Both the position numbers and the translations under genes were made by a program. From NCBI GenBank assembly GCA_037447605.1, contig CM074812.1, positions 1,746,910-1,810,909 on the forward strand: 64,000 nucleotides of DNA, written 5' to 3'. This DNA is from Zygnema circumcarinatum. Its lineage: Eukaryota; Streptophyta; Zygnematophyceae; Zygnematales; Zygnemataceae. This document shows positions 16,914 to 29,320 of this stretch, piece by piece; within the stretch, counting starts at the first letter, position 1, and every line of letters starts with the position of its first letter. The notes beneath the pieces were generated by a model. That model had not been told where the DNA came from. It saw nothing but the letters and a program-made list of their open reading frames with translations, and searched no databases.

Positions 16914-16935
16914 GGTTACGCCCTCTACGGTGCCA

Positions 16936-17036
16936 ATACGATATATCGTTTTGACTATAAGTCCATGGAGTATATCGTATCGGAATATCACAAAATCTCT
17001 TGGAAATATCTTTGTCGATATATAAGATATATCGCC
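16936..17036. promoter_or_regulatory. TATATCG/CGATAT motif cluster upstream of MAM33
   Basis: Repeated TATCG-type words occur in about 100 bases: ACGATATATCGT, ATATCGTATCGG, TCGATATATAAGATATATCG. The cluster ends 200 bases before the MAM33 ATG. Similar clusters precede BUD13 and lie between CLPP6 and the TMEM161-like gene. Confidence 0.4.
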
Positions 17037-17235
17037 AATTCCGCTCGTGGTTTCGATTTTTTGGAAGCTTCCAGCCCGCGGCGGCAGCTTTTGGAAACCC
17101 TCTCCCTCTCCCTCCCGCCCTCCCTCTGTCCTTTTCTCCCTCTCCCTTCCTCTCTCTCACTCCCTCTGTCCCTCCCTCTCTCCATCTCTCTCCAGCTACA
17201 CTGCAACAGCGCCGTCTCTGAGCGCCTTCCTGGCC

Positions 17236-19102
17236 ATGTCTTCCAACGCGGCTCGCCTGCTCTGCACACGTGTCGCCCGCGCATTAGGTGGCTCCGCACG
17301 CGCGGGAGGAAGGCTCGGCCAGGCCTTCCCCTTGAGCTCCTTGGCCTCCAGACAGCCATGGCTGCCTCCGCAGGCGCCTCTCCCCCCTGCACGGAGCGAA
17401 GGCAGCAGAGCGTTCAGCTCGGCAGGGTCGAAGGAGCTTCTCAAAGTGCTCAAGTCGGAGATCGAGCACGAGAAGGAGAGCTTTGAAGTGCCTGAGGTAC
17501 CCCATAACCAATCTCTATCCTTCGATCATCATCGACATTATTATTACATTTCTATATTTTTATAGTATATGCTTTTTTATATGTAGATATGTTTTTTTGT
17601 TCATTTTAAGTTCACTGATTCACAGAAAGGTGAACTTGCTTGCGATTCGGGTTTTGGGTTTCTGTTTAAAAACTGGTTCGTTTTGCTCATTCCCCTTTAT
17701 TTATTAATCTTCTTTTACCGTGAGTTGGCCGCTTGCACCAAGCGTATTATTCCTGGCTGTGGGAAGCTTGTTTTAAGTAGCTAGTGATGAAATCACGACT
17801 ATATGTTCATGAATATCTTGAAGAGCATGCGAATGAAGCTTCTCTATCATTTATTCATTCCCTACCTGTCTCCTACCCTCCCTCCTTCCCTCCCTCCCTC
17901 CCTTCATCCCTCCTTCTGTTCTCAAGGCCTTATTCAAAAATGAAAAGCGGGGGAGTAGGTTTGAGTCCAACTTCGGTTGTGGAGCTCATCACCCTCCCTT
18001 TTTTTTTTTGCAGGAGGTGGCGAGGGGTCCGCCGAAGCCCTTCAAGTTGGAGGATAAGAAGGGATTAGGAGAAATTGTGCTTCGACGCACCTATGAGAAT
18101 GAAGAGATCACTCTTCACCTTCCGATTCAGCCGGAGAATTATTCAGAGAACCAAAATGTAAGGAGCGTAAATGCCCTAAACTTTTCAAAGAAGAGTCGAA
18201 ATTTATGATATGTTCTATCGCTTGATGAATTAACGGATACGAGTGCATGCATGCATGCATGCTTCCGCGGAGTTGAATTGGTGTTTCTTTTAAGTTGGGT
18301 GTCATTTCATTTTTACGGTGAAGTTCAACTGAATATTATACTCACGTGAGCTTGAACAAATAATGGGGACAGAAGAAATTAACTCCAAGAAACCTTGCGT
18401 TTAGTGTGTACTCTTGAACAGAGAGGTGATTGCAGTCAGATAAAAGCATTGTATTTGTTTAAGATAAGGAATTTTCCGAAACGCTGAATGCAATTGACTT
18501 AGGGGAGAACGCGCTTGCAGCAAGAACAAGGAGGAGAGGAGGGAGAGGAGGGAGAGGGCGAGGAGAGGGATCAAGTTCCGGTCCTTGCAGCGGAGATCAA
18601 GATCTCGAAGAACTCGGACAAGCCTTGGCTCGAGATCCATGTCTCTATTGAAGGGGACAGTTGGTTCGCCCATACAATCTTCTTTGAGGAACAGACGAAA
18701 TTGGATACGAGATTATATACTGGTCCCGATATTTCGTGAGTACCCAGCGGAGCCGCCCCATGTCTTAAATAGAGTAGAGTTAAATTAAACAAATTTGTCA
18801 ATTCAGTATGTACAGCCGTTTGTAGCATATACCCATTTACTGTTCCATCTCTCTCTCCCTTTCTCCTTTTCCTTTTCCTGTCTTTCTTTACATGGGTTAT
18901 ATTTGCCTAACTCCTGCCGCTTTTGGGTCTTTTGGAGAGCAGGACCTTGGATGACAGGCTTCAGGCCTTGTTTGACAAGTATCTACTCCAGCGCGGTTTT
19001 AACGCTGAGTTGGCTCAGTATGCGCGCTCTGCAATTCAACTCAAGGAGCAACGGGAGTATATGAACTGGCTTCAGAACATGAAGGAGTTTATTGCGGAGT
19101 AG
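17236..19102 (+). CDS. MAM33: MAM33/p32 family mitochondrial matrix protein (4 exons)
   Basis: In-frame model of 259 residues: exons 17236-17496, 18014-18157, 18521-18735 and 18943-19102. The N-terminal 50 residues are Ala/Arg/Ser-rich without acids, a typical mitochondrial presequence ending near SRAFSSAG. The family core follows: LLKVLKSEIEHEKESFEVPE, then an acidic Glu/Gly-rich stretch (exon 3), a beta-sheet region (PWLEIHVSIEGDSW) and the C-terminal helix ending MKEFIAE. The p32/MAM33 fold forms an acidic doughnut-shaped trimer linked to mitochondrial ribosome and oxidative-phosphorylation functions. The upstream region has G-box and TATATCG motifs. It is convergent with the gene on its right. 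Confidence 0.92.
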
Positions 19103-20349
19103 AGTACTGCCTGAACCTCTCTCGGGCTCACCTTGCGGGAGTTCAGCCACAATGCTCGCCTGCCCGGTCCTCCTCCATGGGCGACTCACATTTGCAAAGA
19201 ATGAGATTATCTGATTTTTGATCCTACATGAGAGAAATGTGAGCTGGAGAGATTTTTTTTTTTGGCATCTATCCCTCATCAGACTTAGGTATATGATCGG
19301 CAGATTGTTGTAAGCAGGCCTTGCGTCAGAGACAATGCTGCTATTTGTAACTGGAGAGTCGAATAAAAGCAAGCCTTAACGGGCAGGCCAGAAGCGGCAT
19401 CTTCTTGGAGGGTTCAGGGCCTCAATTTTTGTAAGGAAGCACGAGAGAGTTTTATGGGTATTCATACAATTGACTCGGCTTCACTCGCCAATTTTGACAA
19501 GTTGATAGGAGCCCCCCACCCATTTCCAGTGCGCAGAGTTTGAGAGAGTGATGTTGCCGGTCATTGCAGGCCATGTCACCCATAGAGATTTTATATGGGT
19601 GTGTGGCGGACCGCATGGTGTCCATTTGACAAACCGATCGAGTTACACATCCTTTGCTGGTAGTGAAAGAGAGAAATGAGAACTTGAATTTCCTTCGGGG
19701 TGTGTTGGAAGCTGCCTTTTCATTCCTTCCTTTCTTTATCAGATAAAGAAGGTTGGTTGATTCAGGCTTCCCTGTTCCATAATGGCACAGTCATTATGGA
19801 GTCACATGGAATCTGGCCCTTCTTAAATCCAAGCATTACTAACCTCTGTCAGAGACATGATCGAGTTTCTGTTCAGAACGTATCGAAGCAGTCAGTGCAC
19901 GCTGTGCAATACAAACCCATGGGCCAGTTTTGAGCACTTTGTGCCACAAATTAAAAACCTTGCACTTCAATAATAAGCAAACGGATGTTACACTGCAGAT
20001 CACTCACGGAACAAAAACAAGGCACAGCGCAGCACTGGATATGATGGGCCGCGTTCAGCGCGGGCAGCAGGCGACTCTCCTGCAGGGTCGATAGGATATC
20101 ACGTCACCCCAGTGCTGGTGAAGCCCTGGGCGGAGCTGCTCCCCTGCCGGCGTCAAACGCGTCCGATCATCTGCGTGGCTCGCATCCCCTCCCTCCTCCG
20201 CCCTCCCCCCCCTCTCTTCCCGCTCCTGCTATCCATGCCGGGTGCTCTCTGAGAGCAGCATGAACTGGCCGACTCATTCTTGTATGTACACAGGTCAAGA
20301 CCGATAAAATACAGTCAAACCAGGCTGCAATGCCTGCCTCCGTGCGCCT
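19103..20349. other. Convergent intergenic region
   Basis: The 3' ends of MAM33 (plus) and the membrane/coiled-coil gene (minus) face each other here. The stretch probably contains both 3' UTRs. I see no gene. Confidence 0.6.
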
Positions 20350-23300
20350 TCAATTGGCACTCTTTGAGTGCTCCTGCAGACGCTGCAGCTCGTCTTGACA
20401 TGCCAGCAGCTGCATTTCCCGCTCCAACAAGTCTTCCAGGAGCCTTTTTATTTCCTTCTTGGCTTTGGCCCCCGCCGCCCCTGCCACAGGTCTCTTTCCA
20501 TGGCTGTTTCCTCCCTCTCCCAACATCACCCCACCTCCCTCTGCACAAAACACGCAGTGGGTCCCCCCTTCCCCGCTGCTGCCGCTTCCATGATGACCGC
20601 TCCCCCGCTCCCCCACAATCCGTAAAGTACAACTTGCTTCACCTGCTAGAGGCTGGTTATGATGGAAACTTCCACTAACCGGTATATGGCTGTTTGCTTG
20701 CCCAGTATGACTGCTAGTGTGACTGCTACTATGGCTGCTGTTGCTGACTTTGTGACTCCTGTCTCCCTTGTGCTGTCTTAGCTCCAACTCACTACTCACC
20801 TTTGCTTCACTTCCTGTGTCCAATTCCAGTGAGTGATCTTCTCTACTTAGCAGCCAGGAGGAGAGTGCCTCCAGCTTTGCATGAAGGATCTCCTCCGCTT
20901 TGAGGGCTCGCAGCTCCATCTCTGCCTGAGCTCGAGAAGCTTCTTCTGCATCCGCAAAAGCTTCAAGCGTTTCCATGCCGCGACGCTGCGCTTCTACTTC
21001 TGCATGCTGCCGTGCTTCACGCTCTCTCTGCAACAAGGAACGCACAGATTTCAGTCAATACATGCTGTGAACATATGAGACTTTAGCCTAACAGTATCCC
21101 ATGAGTGTACTTAACTGCATGCTCAAAAAGAAAATAGCATAAAAAAGGACTGCGATAGAACAACCCGCTGACAAGACAAGCTAGCAAACAAAGCACGAGA
21201 GAACACTGAAGAAAGTGTACGAGCCTACTTGAAGGATAGCAGTCCATGCTCTCGTCTCTGCATCTGCTCCTGGAATTGTTCCCTCGTGCAATAGAACATT
21301 TGCTGATTTCGCAGCTATCTCCGCTTGCAGCCTTTCGATGGTTTCATTGGCTTCTCCAAGGGTCCGCTGTGCTTCTGCTCTCATTCGCCTTTCTGAGTCA
21401 AGCTCTGACACTGCAGCCTACATTTTGAACCCAACAGACAAACAACTTGCGTCAAATGAACAAATCTCTGAGTGAGGGAACTCAGAGTCGGTCGCTATTC
21501 AGCAGCCGTATGTCAAAAGAAAGGAGCAGCATATGAGGCAGACCCACCTCTAGTTGTCTCTCCAGACTCGACTGCTGCAGTTTGAGAGCAGCCATGGGGG
21601 TGCAGACACTTGGCAAGCTCTCTTGCTGCCGTAAGAGCTTCATATCCTCTGAAAGACTCCACTCCTTGCATACTGCCACGGAGGCAACACCCTGCCCCCT
21701 GTTTCCAAAAGGAAACAAACTGTGAGCCTATGTTTCTTTCCTAGTATCTACGAAAAAATGAAGATATTTGGCAGCCTCGTTTAACAAACATCTGTGCCTG
21801 GGATTTTCCATCGTGAAACTTTTAGAAACGTTTAGAAACGATTGCTCCACCTGCAAAGGAAGCATAGCCTCTGTGGTTGCATAGCATCATCCCCTCCTCC
21901 CAACGCTAGTTGTCCCAATGCAGGGTTTGCTCCACTCTGTCCTTGCAGCTCTTCAGAGTAAAGCGGAATGTCAGAGGGAAGATGTTCAGAAGCATCCTCC
22001 CCTTCTGCAAATGATGTTATGTCTGCGATAGCGCTGCTTACGATCACTTTCTCCAACAGTGGATGCTCGTGCAGGTCTTCCCGTACCTGCGATTAACGAT
22101 TGAGGCTATCGCAATGAGCAGTCGCACAGATTGTCCACAAGTCCACATTATGGGAATAAGCATGGAGCGAGGGCTTCGTAAAGTAGGCTGTAGGTATACC
22201 TCTGGATAGACCTTGATGATTTTCTTCACAAACTGCAGCAGCTCTGTCCAAAGATACACAGCCCCTCCGAAGACACCTGCAGCACATGTGCACCGACCAA
22301 GAGTGATGGACGGACAATGAGAAGGGTCATGTAGAACCGCACAGCTTGCAAGTCGTTGGAGTTGCAACATTAACTGGCCATGATATAAAACCAATCGACG
22401 GTGGCAAAGTGGAGTGGAATGCACAAAAGCCTTGGCTTTCAGACACTATACAGCTAACAAATACAAGTACTTTGAAACTAACGCCAAAGTGTTATTGGTG
22501 CTGAAGTATTTTTATTCATTGCTGCATGTCGTCTTTCTTATAAGTTTATGCATGCTCTGAGAAAGAAACATCAAATGTATTCTACGCTTAGAAGACATGG
22601 ATAAGAGATAACATCACAAAGCGAGGAAGGAAGAGGGAGCTTGAGCAGCAAGTCTGATAACTAACGTGAGGTGAAGAAAAGATGAGGGTTTGCGGCAAAC
22701 TCACCGAGAGCAGCTATGAGACAGCCTGCTTGAATGGCGTAGCCCACAGTATGGGCAACCAGGACATGCCACTCGTCTGGCACCAAAAGGCCCATGCCCC
22801 TGCAGATTGGACGGGCAGAAAAAAAAAAAAAAAGAACGGGAACAGAGCTCCCTTCCTCTGTTAAAAACGTAGGATTTCATGGGGTTGGAGGAGTTGTCTT
22901 ATGAGCCAAAAAAGTAAAGATGAAACGGGTGAGCGCAAAATTCGTTTGAACGTCCGCTACTTACCATAGGGCAGAGAGCCAACCTACAGCAGTTGCAAGA
23001 AGCCAGCGTGACTGCAATTTCCCCCCTATGTCCATTCAGTCAACAATAAGTAACAACATAGCTGTGTGACAAAGGAAAGCTGAACGTTACTTGACAACAC
23101 CAACTTCCTATCTCAATGCCTCTGGCAAAGCAGTCCAAAGGAGGAGTTGTATGCTGCCCCACTGCACTCCTTCAGATGCCTCCATTCAAGGCAGCTAATA
23201 TGCTACTTTTACAAATTTCAATGTAAGTCGAGTAAAGCACACCGTCTATCATAGACGACAATACATGAAACGAAAGCGACCAAACGTCCTAAAGTGAAAG

Positions 23301-24460
23301 ACATTTTCCCTGTATAGAAATCTCCAACAACAGCACACCTGCTAACAAATAAAGCAACTCCTACAAATTAGAACCAATTCACCTATGAAAGCCAAGAAAA
23401 GAAATGCACCTGTCGTGTAGTGATGAGAAGGAATAGGCCAAGCCCCGCTGCGTGTGAGGCAAAAGCCCATGCGGCTGCATTCAAACACCACATTCATACG
23501 TAAATAGCAGCAACACATGCCTACGCCAAATCTCGGCAGAAACTTCAGGAATGAGAAGCCAAAATACACCAATGCCTTGTCAAAACTACAGGTTGTCAAC
23601 GGTTATGCACAAAACTGCAACAAGACAAAGGGGCTCAACCTTTCGTGCACAACTTCCGAGTGCGTGTTGTCGTCAGTGAATGCATGCAGGATGCATGAAG
23701 CATGTATTGTGGAACCTCAAGGTCAATCTGACGAAGGTCCAAAAAATGCAATCTTGGTGGTCTACTATACAAAGTGCAAAGGGAATCTTATAAATTTCTC
23801 CTACGAAAACAGAACCGGCTAAGATTTTTCTGCGGACCAAATAAGTTTAGATACCCTTTATTTTGCTCACCATGTGGCTCATCAGTAGCAGGAGTGACGA
23901 TGGTGAAGAACGCGTTGCAGACAAATCTGGATATTGGCTTCGCCTACGTAGCAACAAAAATCTAGAATCATGGATTGGCATCTGAATGTTGAATAACCAC
24001 GGACTCAAATCAAGGGCTTAAACTTTCCCGTTCTCTAGATCGGCTACATTCGACTGCTCCTATGCCTGACAGAGTCATTTTCTACTATTCTCTTTAGACA
24101 CCAAACACTGCAGCTGGTGCAAGCGGAATAAGTATGAAACGAAACACAGATTCTGATGCAGAACCGACATATTCCTACTCGAACAACTGCATCCAGTGGC
24201 ACCAACTCTTGTGAAGAAAATGCATGACCGCAGCCAAGTAGGGTTAGAGGCGTTACAAGTTCAAAGAACCAATAAACGAAGCCGCTAACAAAGAACCAAG
24301 CGGCGAATGCCAGCCATTTCCTGGTCTCCCGGCCGTGGTTCTGAGGATCAAGAGCGCTCTTTTTACTGCTCGAAGATGACGTGATGCTGCGCACTCCTCT
24401 CCGACCAGGAGTGCGAGCAAATCGCGAAGGATTTGCTGACTGATGGCGTCGGAAGGCCAT
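20350..24460 (-). CDS. Unrecognised multi-span membrane protein with coiled-coil tail (10 exons)
   Basis: I cannot name the family, but a full model keeps frame at every junction (630 residues): exons 24460-24179, 23943-23871, 23474-23410, 23011-22965, 22799-22705, 22276-22200, 22086-21851, 21698-21548, 21417-21229 and 21027-20350. Residues 1-48 are basic and Ser-rich. Hydrophobic segments follow at about 49-70 (WLAFAAWFFVSGFVYWFF), 100-112, 119-138 (AAWAFASHAAGLGLFLLI), 143-160 and 168-205, suggesting four or five spans. Residues 214-290 are acidic. From about 310 on it is Glu/Arg/Ala/Gln-rich with heptad character (ERLQAEIAAKSANV, QREREARQHAEVEAQRRG), a His/Ser/Gly-rich spacer, then a terminal helix ending EHSKSAN. 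It probably sits in an organelle or endomembrane and tethers or scaffolds through the coiled coil; that is inference. Confidence 0.75.
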
Positions 24461-24873
24461 TCTCAAGGGTCGAAGGTAGCTCAGAAAGACTAAGTGTTGC
24501 CAAATGCTGGCGGAGAAAATCGCGAAGGGAATATTGGAGAGAAGGTGCGGAATGCATTCATGCCAAAATGCGAAAGAATAAGTCGATCAAGAACGTGAGA
24601 CGGCACTTGTTCAGGACAAACGTGTGGGGACGACAGAATCAAAGTCCATGCACGATTTCCAGACGAAGAAGATGCTGGCATGCTAAATGTGAGAGCCGTC
24701 CCTGGACGACCGTCGCTCATGGAAAGCATGAGACAGCTTTCTGAAGCAGACAGCACGTCTGCGGGTAAGACCTTCCAGTTAGCAGAAAATTTGTGAGTCT
24801 GCTGCTGTGCCTACTACACCATTGCAAAAAAGAAAGGCATCAGAAACCCGCCATAGTCCTTGCGGGTGCAAAG

Positions 24874-24979
24874 AATGAGGGCGGAGAGAGCGAGAGGGCG
24901 AGGGAGGGAGAGAGAGAGAGAGAGGGAGAGGGAGAGGGAGAGGGAGAGGGAGGGACGGAGGGAGAGTGAGGGGGGCGGA
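24874..24979. repeat. GA/GGGAGA microsatellite
   Basis: GA and GGGAGA simple repeats, about 100 bases, upstream of the membrane/coiled-coil gene. Confidence 0.9.
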
Positions 24980-25175
24980 GAGGGAGAGTACTGTACGGAA
25001 CCATATCCTTCTACTGTACCGTACAGTACAAAAGATCGTACGGAGGGACACAGTCTTCCCGACAACTGAGGGCCAGAAAAGGTACAATGATACACTACTA
25101 CCATCCAATTTGAACTATTGAACTCTTTTTTTGGAATTGTTCAAAGGTCAAAGAAAATGGTTTCATGTGAACTTC

Positions 25176-25240
25176 ATGCATGCATGCATCCATGCATCCA
25201 TGCATCCAGTTGATGCATGCATGCATGAATGCATGGATGA
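25176..25240. repeat. TGCATGCA/ATCCATGC self-complementary array
   Basis: Tetranucleotide-like array of TGCA and TCCA words. The left half is TGCATGCATGCATCCATGC and the right half TGATGCATGCATGCATGAAT, so the array is largely self-complementary and could extrude a hairpin. Confidence 0.8.
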
Positions 25241-25996
25241 TACATTCTACATGGCAATGGTCATCAGTGAGGGAGTTTCCTTTTTTTGTTCTGCTTTTGG
25301 AGGCTGGATGGCACATGTGCTCATCATCCATGTACTTTTTCAGTCCTTAAGAACAACTTTTAAACTTCCACTTCTTGCTGCACGTTCTGGAGAAACAGTT
25401 CCACTTTAGGAAAGGCAAATTGAATATGAGAATTTAGAGAAGAAAAGAGGCCTGTTCTTCGAGACTTGCCCGTACGTTTCTGAGCCATGACATGGAAACA
25501 GCCCGGGGAAAAACAGGTGCACACAAACAAGCTTCCTCGAGAGGAGATCAGCCTTGTGTTAGAATTCAGAGTTTCAACCCATGCAAAACCAAGGACCGTC
25601 CGCTTGGTATGAGGCCCTTCCTCAAAGTACAAAAAGTCTCTTGAAGGAGCCGGAGTGCCCAATTATTCGAACGCCCCCTTCAGGGTCGTCTCACTACAGT
25701 ATGATGATGCCCCTCAGCCTCTCCCAAGCCTCTCCTCAGCTACCCCCATCTGGGGCTTTCTATAGACTCGAGGATGGGAGCAGCCGTCCCCACGCTTGCA
25801 GCCTGCACAAGTAGATGCTCGCCTCTGGAGGCAGAGCAAAGAGAGAGACAACTTTCGGAAATTTGGCATTTCTACTCGTCCCTATTCAAACTACACGACC
25901 AAACCCAAATCCCATATCCAGCCTTCGCCTCTAACAACACAAATCTTAACAGAGTAAATGACACTGGGTCCCCCCTCTGCTGCCATTATAAAGTTG

Positions 25997-28900
25997 CTAT
26001 CTAACAGGAAAGGGTTCGGGAGATGACCCCGTCCGAAGAACATCTGAACCAATCCCTCCTATGGCAGCTTCCCCTCCCCCATGAGTCCCTAAATCAGTCC
26101 CTTCCGTGCCGTGACCGAATTTCCCACTTGCCTGCTCCACAAAGCCCTCTCTCACCATATCTCCGCTTTTCTGCCCTTGCAACCTCGGTTCACTCTCTCC
26201 ATGTAACACAGACGTGCTGCTGTGAAAGTTCCCTGTCAAGTCAGAAACTTGCTCCCCTGCTTCACTTGAAACTTCATTGCTTTGCCGAGTGTCCTGTATT
26301 CTCGCCACCCCTCCCATGGCTGCGCTGCTCCCCTCCTGCCTTGATGGGAATGCAACTTTCCCTCTGCTTACTTCCAAAGCTGCATTCAATCCTAGACAAG
26401 CATCATCCTCTGACAGTCTTGAGGGGGTTGCTGCCCCACCTTCTGCACCTTCCCTTGATGATCTATGTCTCTCTTCCCCCTCTTCCCTCTCACCCACCTC
26501 TCGACGGCTTCCATGATCAGAATCTATAATGCTCATGGATGGCCGAACCATTCCTCCACTTGGCTTGTTCTTAGACGACCCCATGGATTTCCGTTCACTT
26601 CCCTTGCTATTGTGGTTGTGCTGAGACCCTGTTCCCCAAGACGCTTGTCCAGTGCGGTTTTCAAATTCTCGATCAAACCATTCGGGTGGCTCCACACCTC
26701 TCCCACTTACAGAGCGATCTACCGCACCACCTTTACTCCGACCAGTGGGTTCAGACACAGCTTGAACACCCTGTCTTTCCCCGGACTCCTGGTACAAGGG
26801 TGACTCTATCCTCCGCTTTTTGCCGGGGCTTTCTGTATCATCACTAGGGTCATCTGTGTTGCTAACGTATCGTTTGCTAGAAGCACAGCCCTCTGCATTG
26901 GTCTGCACACCTGCGTCCTGTCGGACCTCATCCTGTGAGCTGTGCAAACCATTGCTCCCTCTCTCTGTGGGAGCATCCTCCTCCTCATCTTCGTAATCAA
27001 CCAACCCGAACGGGATTTTCCTGCGATACATCAACAAATTGCGTTCAAACTTCAGCAGTGGACATGATATACACTGAGTGACAAACGGCTCAATCATCTG
27101 AAGTCTTTCCAAAATCAGCCTGCATACACGGAGACATTCGCACATGAACTGGCTTTCAGAAATGCCAGCATTTATGAAGGAATATCTATAACTCGCGGAA
27201 GATGTTTACAATTTTTAGAAAAAAGCGTTAAAGGTGTACATATTCACCTCAGTGGTAAGTCTTGGAGCAGAGACGAAGCTCCATTAATCACTACAGGGGA
27301 AGCCGCTTTTTGCTTTGGAGATGACTGGGCAGGGGCTGAAGCAGTGTCCGCTTCCTCATCACTGCCAGAATCAAACGAAACCAAACCAAGCCTTACAACT
27401 TCTTCACGATGAACATCTATCTAGCTTCAACCAAACTTCTAACGTCAAACACCCAACTGCTTCACATAGACTTTCGATGGAAAAAGAAACATAAGAAGAA
27501 GAACCCAAAAGGAAAAACAGAAAGGAATGGATACCTGTCCTCGTTAAAGTAATTTCTTTCGATGGAAGAAACATAAGAAAAAGAAACCAAAAGGACCAAA
27601 CAGAAAGTAGAGGGAATGAATACCTGTCCTCGTTGAAGTAATTTTCCTCATCTTTGTCCAATTCACGGTCATCTTTCCGCCGTCTCTGGGCTGAAGGGCC
27701 AACAGCAGTAAGCCGTTCACGAGCCCTATTGGGTCCTGCCTCCTTAGGTCCAATAGTGGCTCCTGTAACTGCTGCCGGACTATCACTCATCGGAGAATTT
27801 TCCTTTGCCTGCAGGCAGCCAACCCATGTCAGCCGGGCTAACAAACTTTCACCGACTCACCGACTTACAAACATATCGAACAACAATTGGAATGAAGGAG
27901 TACGGTAGAATCGACACGAGCAAAAACAGGTGAGAATCTGCAAAAAAAGCAGGTGAGGAAGGGGACATGCCTGGTCGTATTTAAGCTGTAGTTGATTAAA
28001 CGTATCAACGTAGGTGACGCTAGCAAGCTTCTCACCAAACTTCTCAACAAGGTGAGAAATAAGGCTCTTTATATTCTCCTGCAAATTCACACATTGCATT
28101 AGTAAGCCTGTAGAAAGCAGCAAATCACAATGTGCCGGCATAGGTGTATGTATAGGCATAAGGATTCGAGCTACAAAATTCTCAATATGATCTAAGAATA
28201 AGAAAACGAAGCAGTGGAGAAAAAAAAATTAGCAACAGGGTCTGCCAAGCGCAAAATCGAAAACAAAAAAATACAGAAGAATGAACAACAAAAGATTAAC
28301 CCGTTGATTTCACTATCTAGAGATGTCTCCTGCGCAATTCTTGCAAGAACAGATACATGAGCTGGCACATACATAAGGTGGTCAATGGACAGACCTTTCT
28401 TATGAAATCTATCATCTCAATAACAGCGGAGTTTAGTAGATTATAGCGATTTCCGTTAGTCAAAAAGGCCTGTATGACGGGCTCAAAGAGATTATTCTTC
28501 AGCAAATAGCGGTAATAAAAGTCATCCTGCCAAGTGTTCCGCACAAACACCCAAACCGGCCAAGAATTCTGTCAAAGATAGAAACCGTTGGCAAAATTTC
28601 AAGAGATTGGAATGGGTCGGTTTGCTGTAAGGAAGAATCATGCAAGACAAAATGAATAGAAGCTGCTGCTGCCAATGAAGCATGTTACCTTCGAACCAAT
28701 GCAAATACGGAGGAAGCGCACAGCTGCGACAACGAGATACTTTTCCCTTCTCCGAAGCAGTCGCAATACCTTCTCCACAACATTGTTTCTCAACACATAA
28801 TACCTAAATAGCATTCCAGGACAACACCAAGACAACGGAGAATTCAGTTTGACCGAATAGGTTCGCAAAAACAATCTATCCCTGCGCTTGGTGGATAACC

Positions 28901-29247
28901 AATAGTCACGGTATTATAGAACCTCAAAAGGAAGGTTACTTCAAGAAGGTTGTATCCCGCAAAGTTAACCGTCCGTCTGTGTTAACCCAATAACCGTTTG
29001 ACTTATCTCAAAATACAAGGATCATTACTGTGCTTTAAGATAAACAAGACAGCTATGCATTTGACAAAAATATAGTGGCGAACACCTTATGATGATTACT
29101 TGATAAATAAATAGCAAATGTTAGCCCAAGCAACAGCTTCATGTGTGCTTGTCAGCACTCCGTGCACACCCATCCACAGCCCTCCGCAACACCAAACGTC
29201 CCTATAATCCAATCAATGCAGAAATGATCGACCACTAATGTTAAGGT

Positions 29248-29281
<34 letters not shown>

Positions 29282-29282
29282 T

Positions 29283-29320
<38 letters not shown>

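Larger units (their letters stand above)
16254..17235. other. Divergent intergenic region (unidentified gene / MAM33)
   Basis: This spacer lies between two divergently transcribed genes and probably contains both promoters. It holds three ACGT-core elements near 16844-16913, a cluster of TATATCG/CGATAT motifs at 16936-17036, and a CT-rich leader just before the MAM33 ATG. No further gene is supported. Confidence 0.6.
24461..25996. other. Intergenic region with GA and TGCA repeats
   Basis: This lies between the membrane/coiled-coil gene start and the PP4R3 stop, both on the minus strand. It contains a GA-rich microsatellite (24874-24979), a short palindromic CTGTACCGTACAG near 25014-25026, and a TGCATCCA/TGCATGCA array (25176-25240). 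No further gene is supported. Confidence 0.5.
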
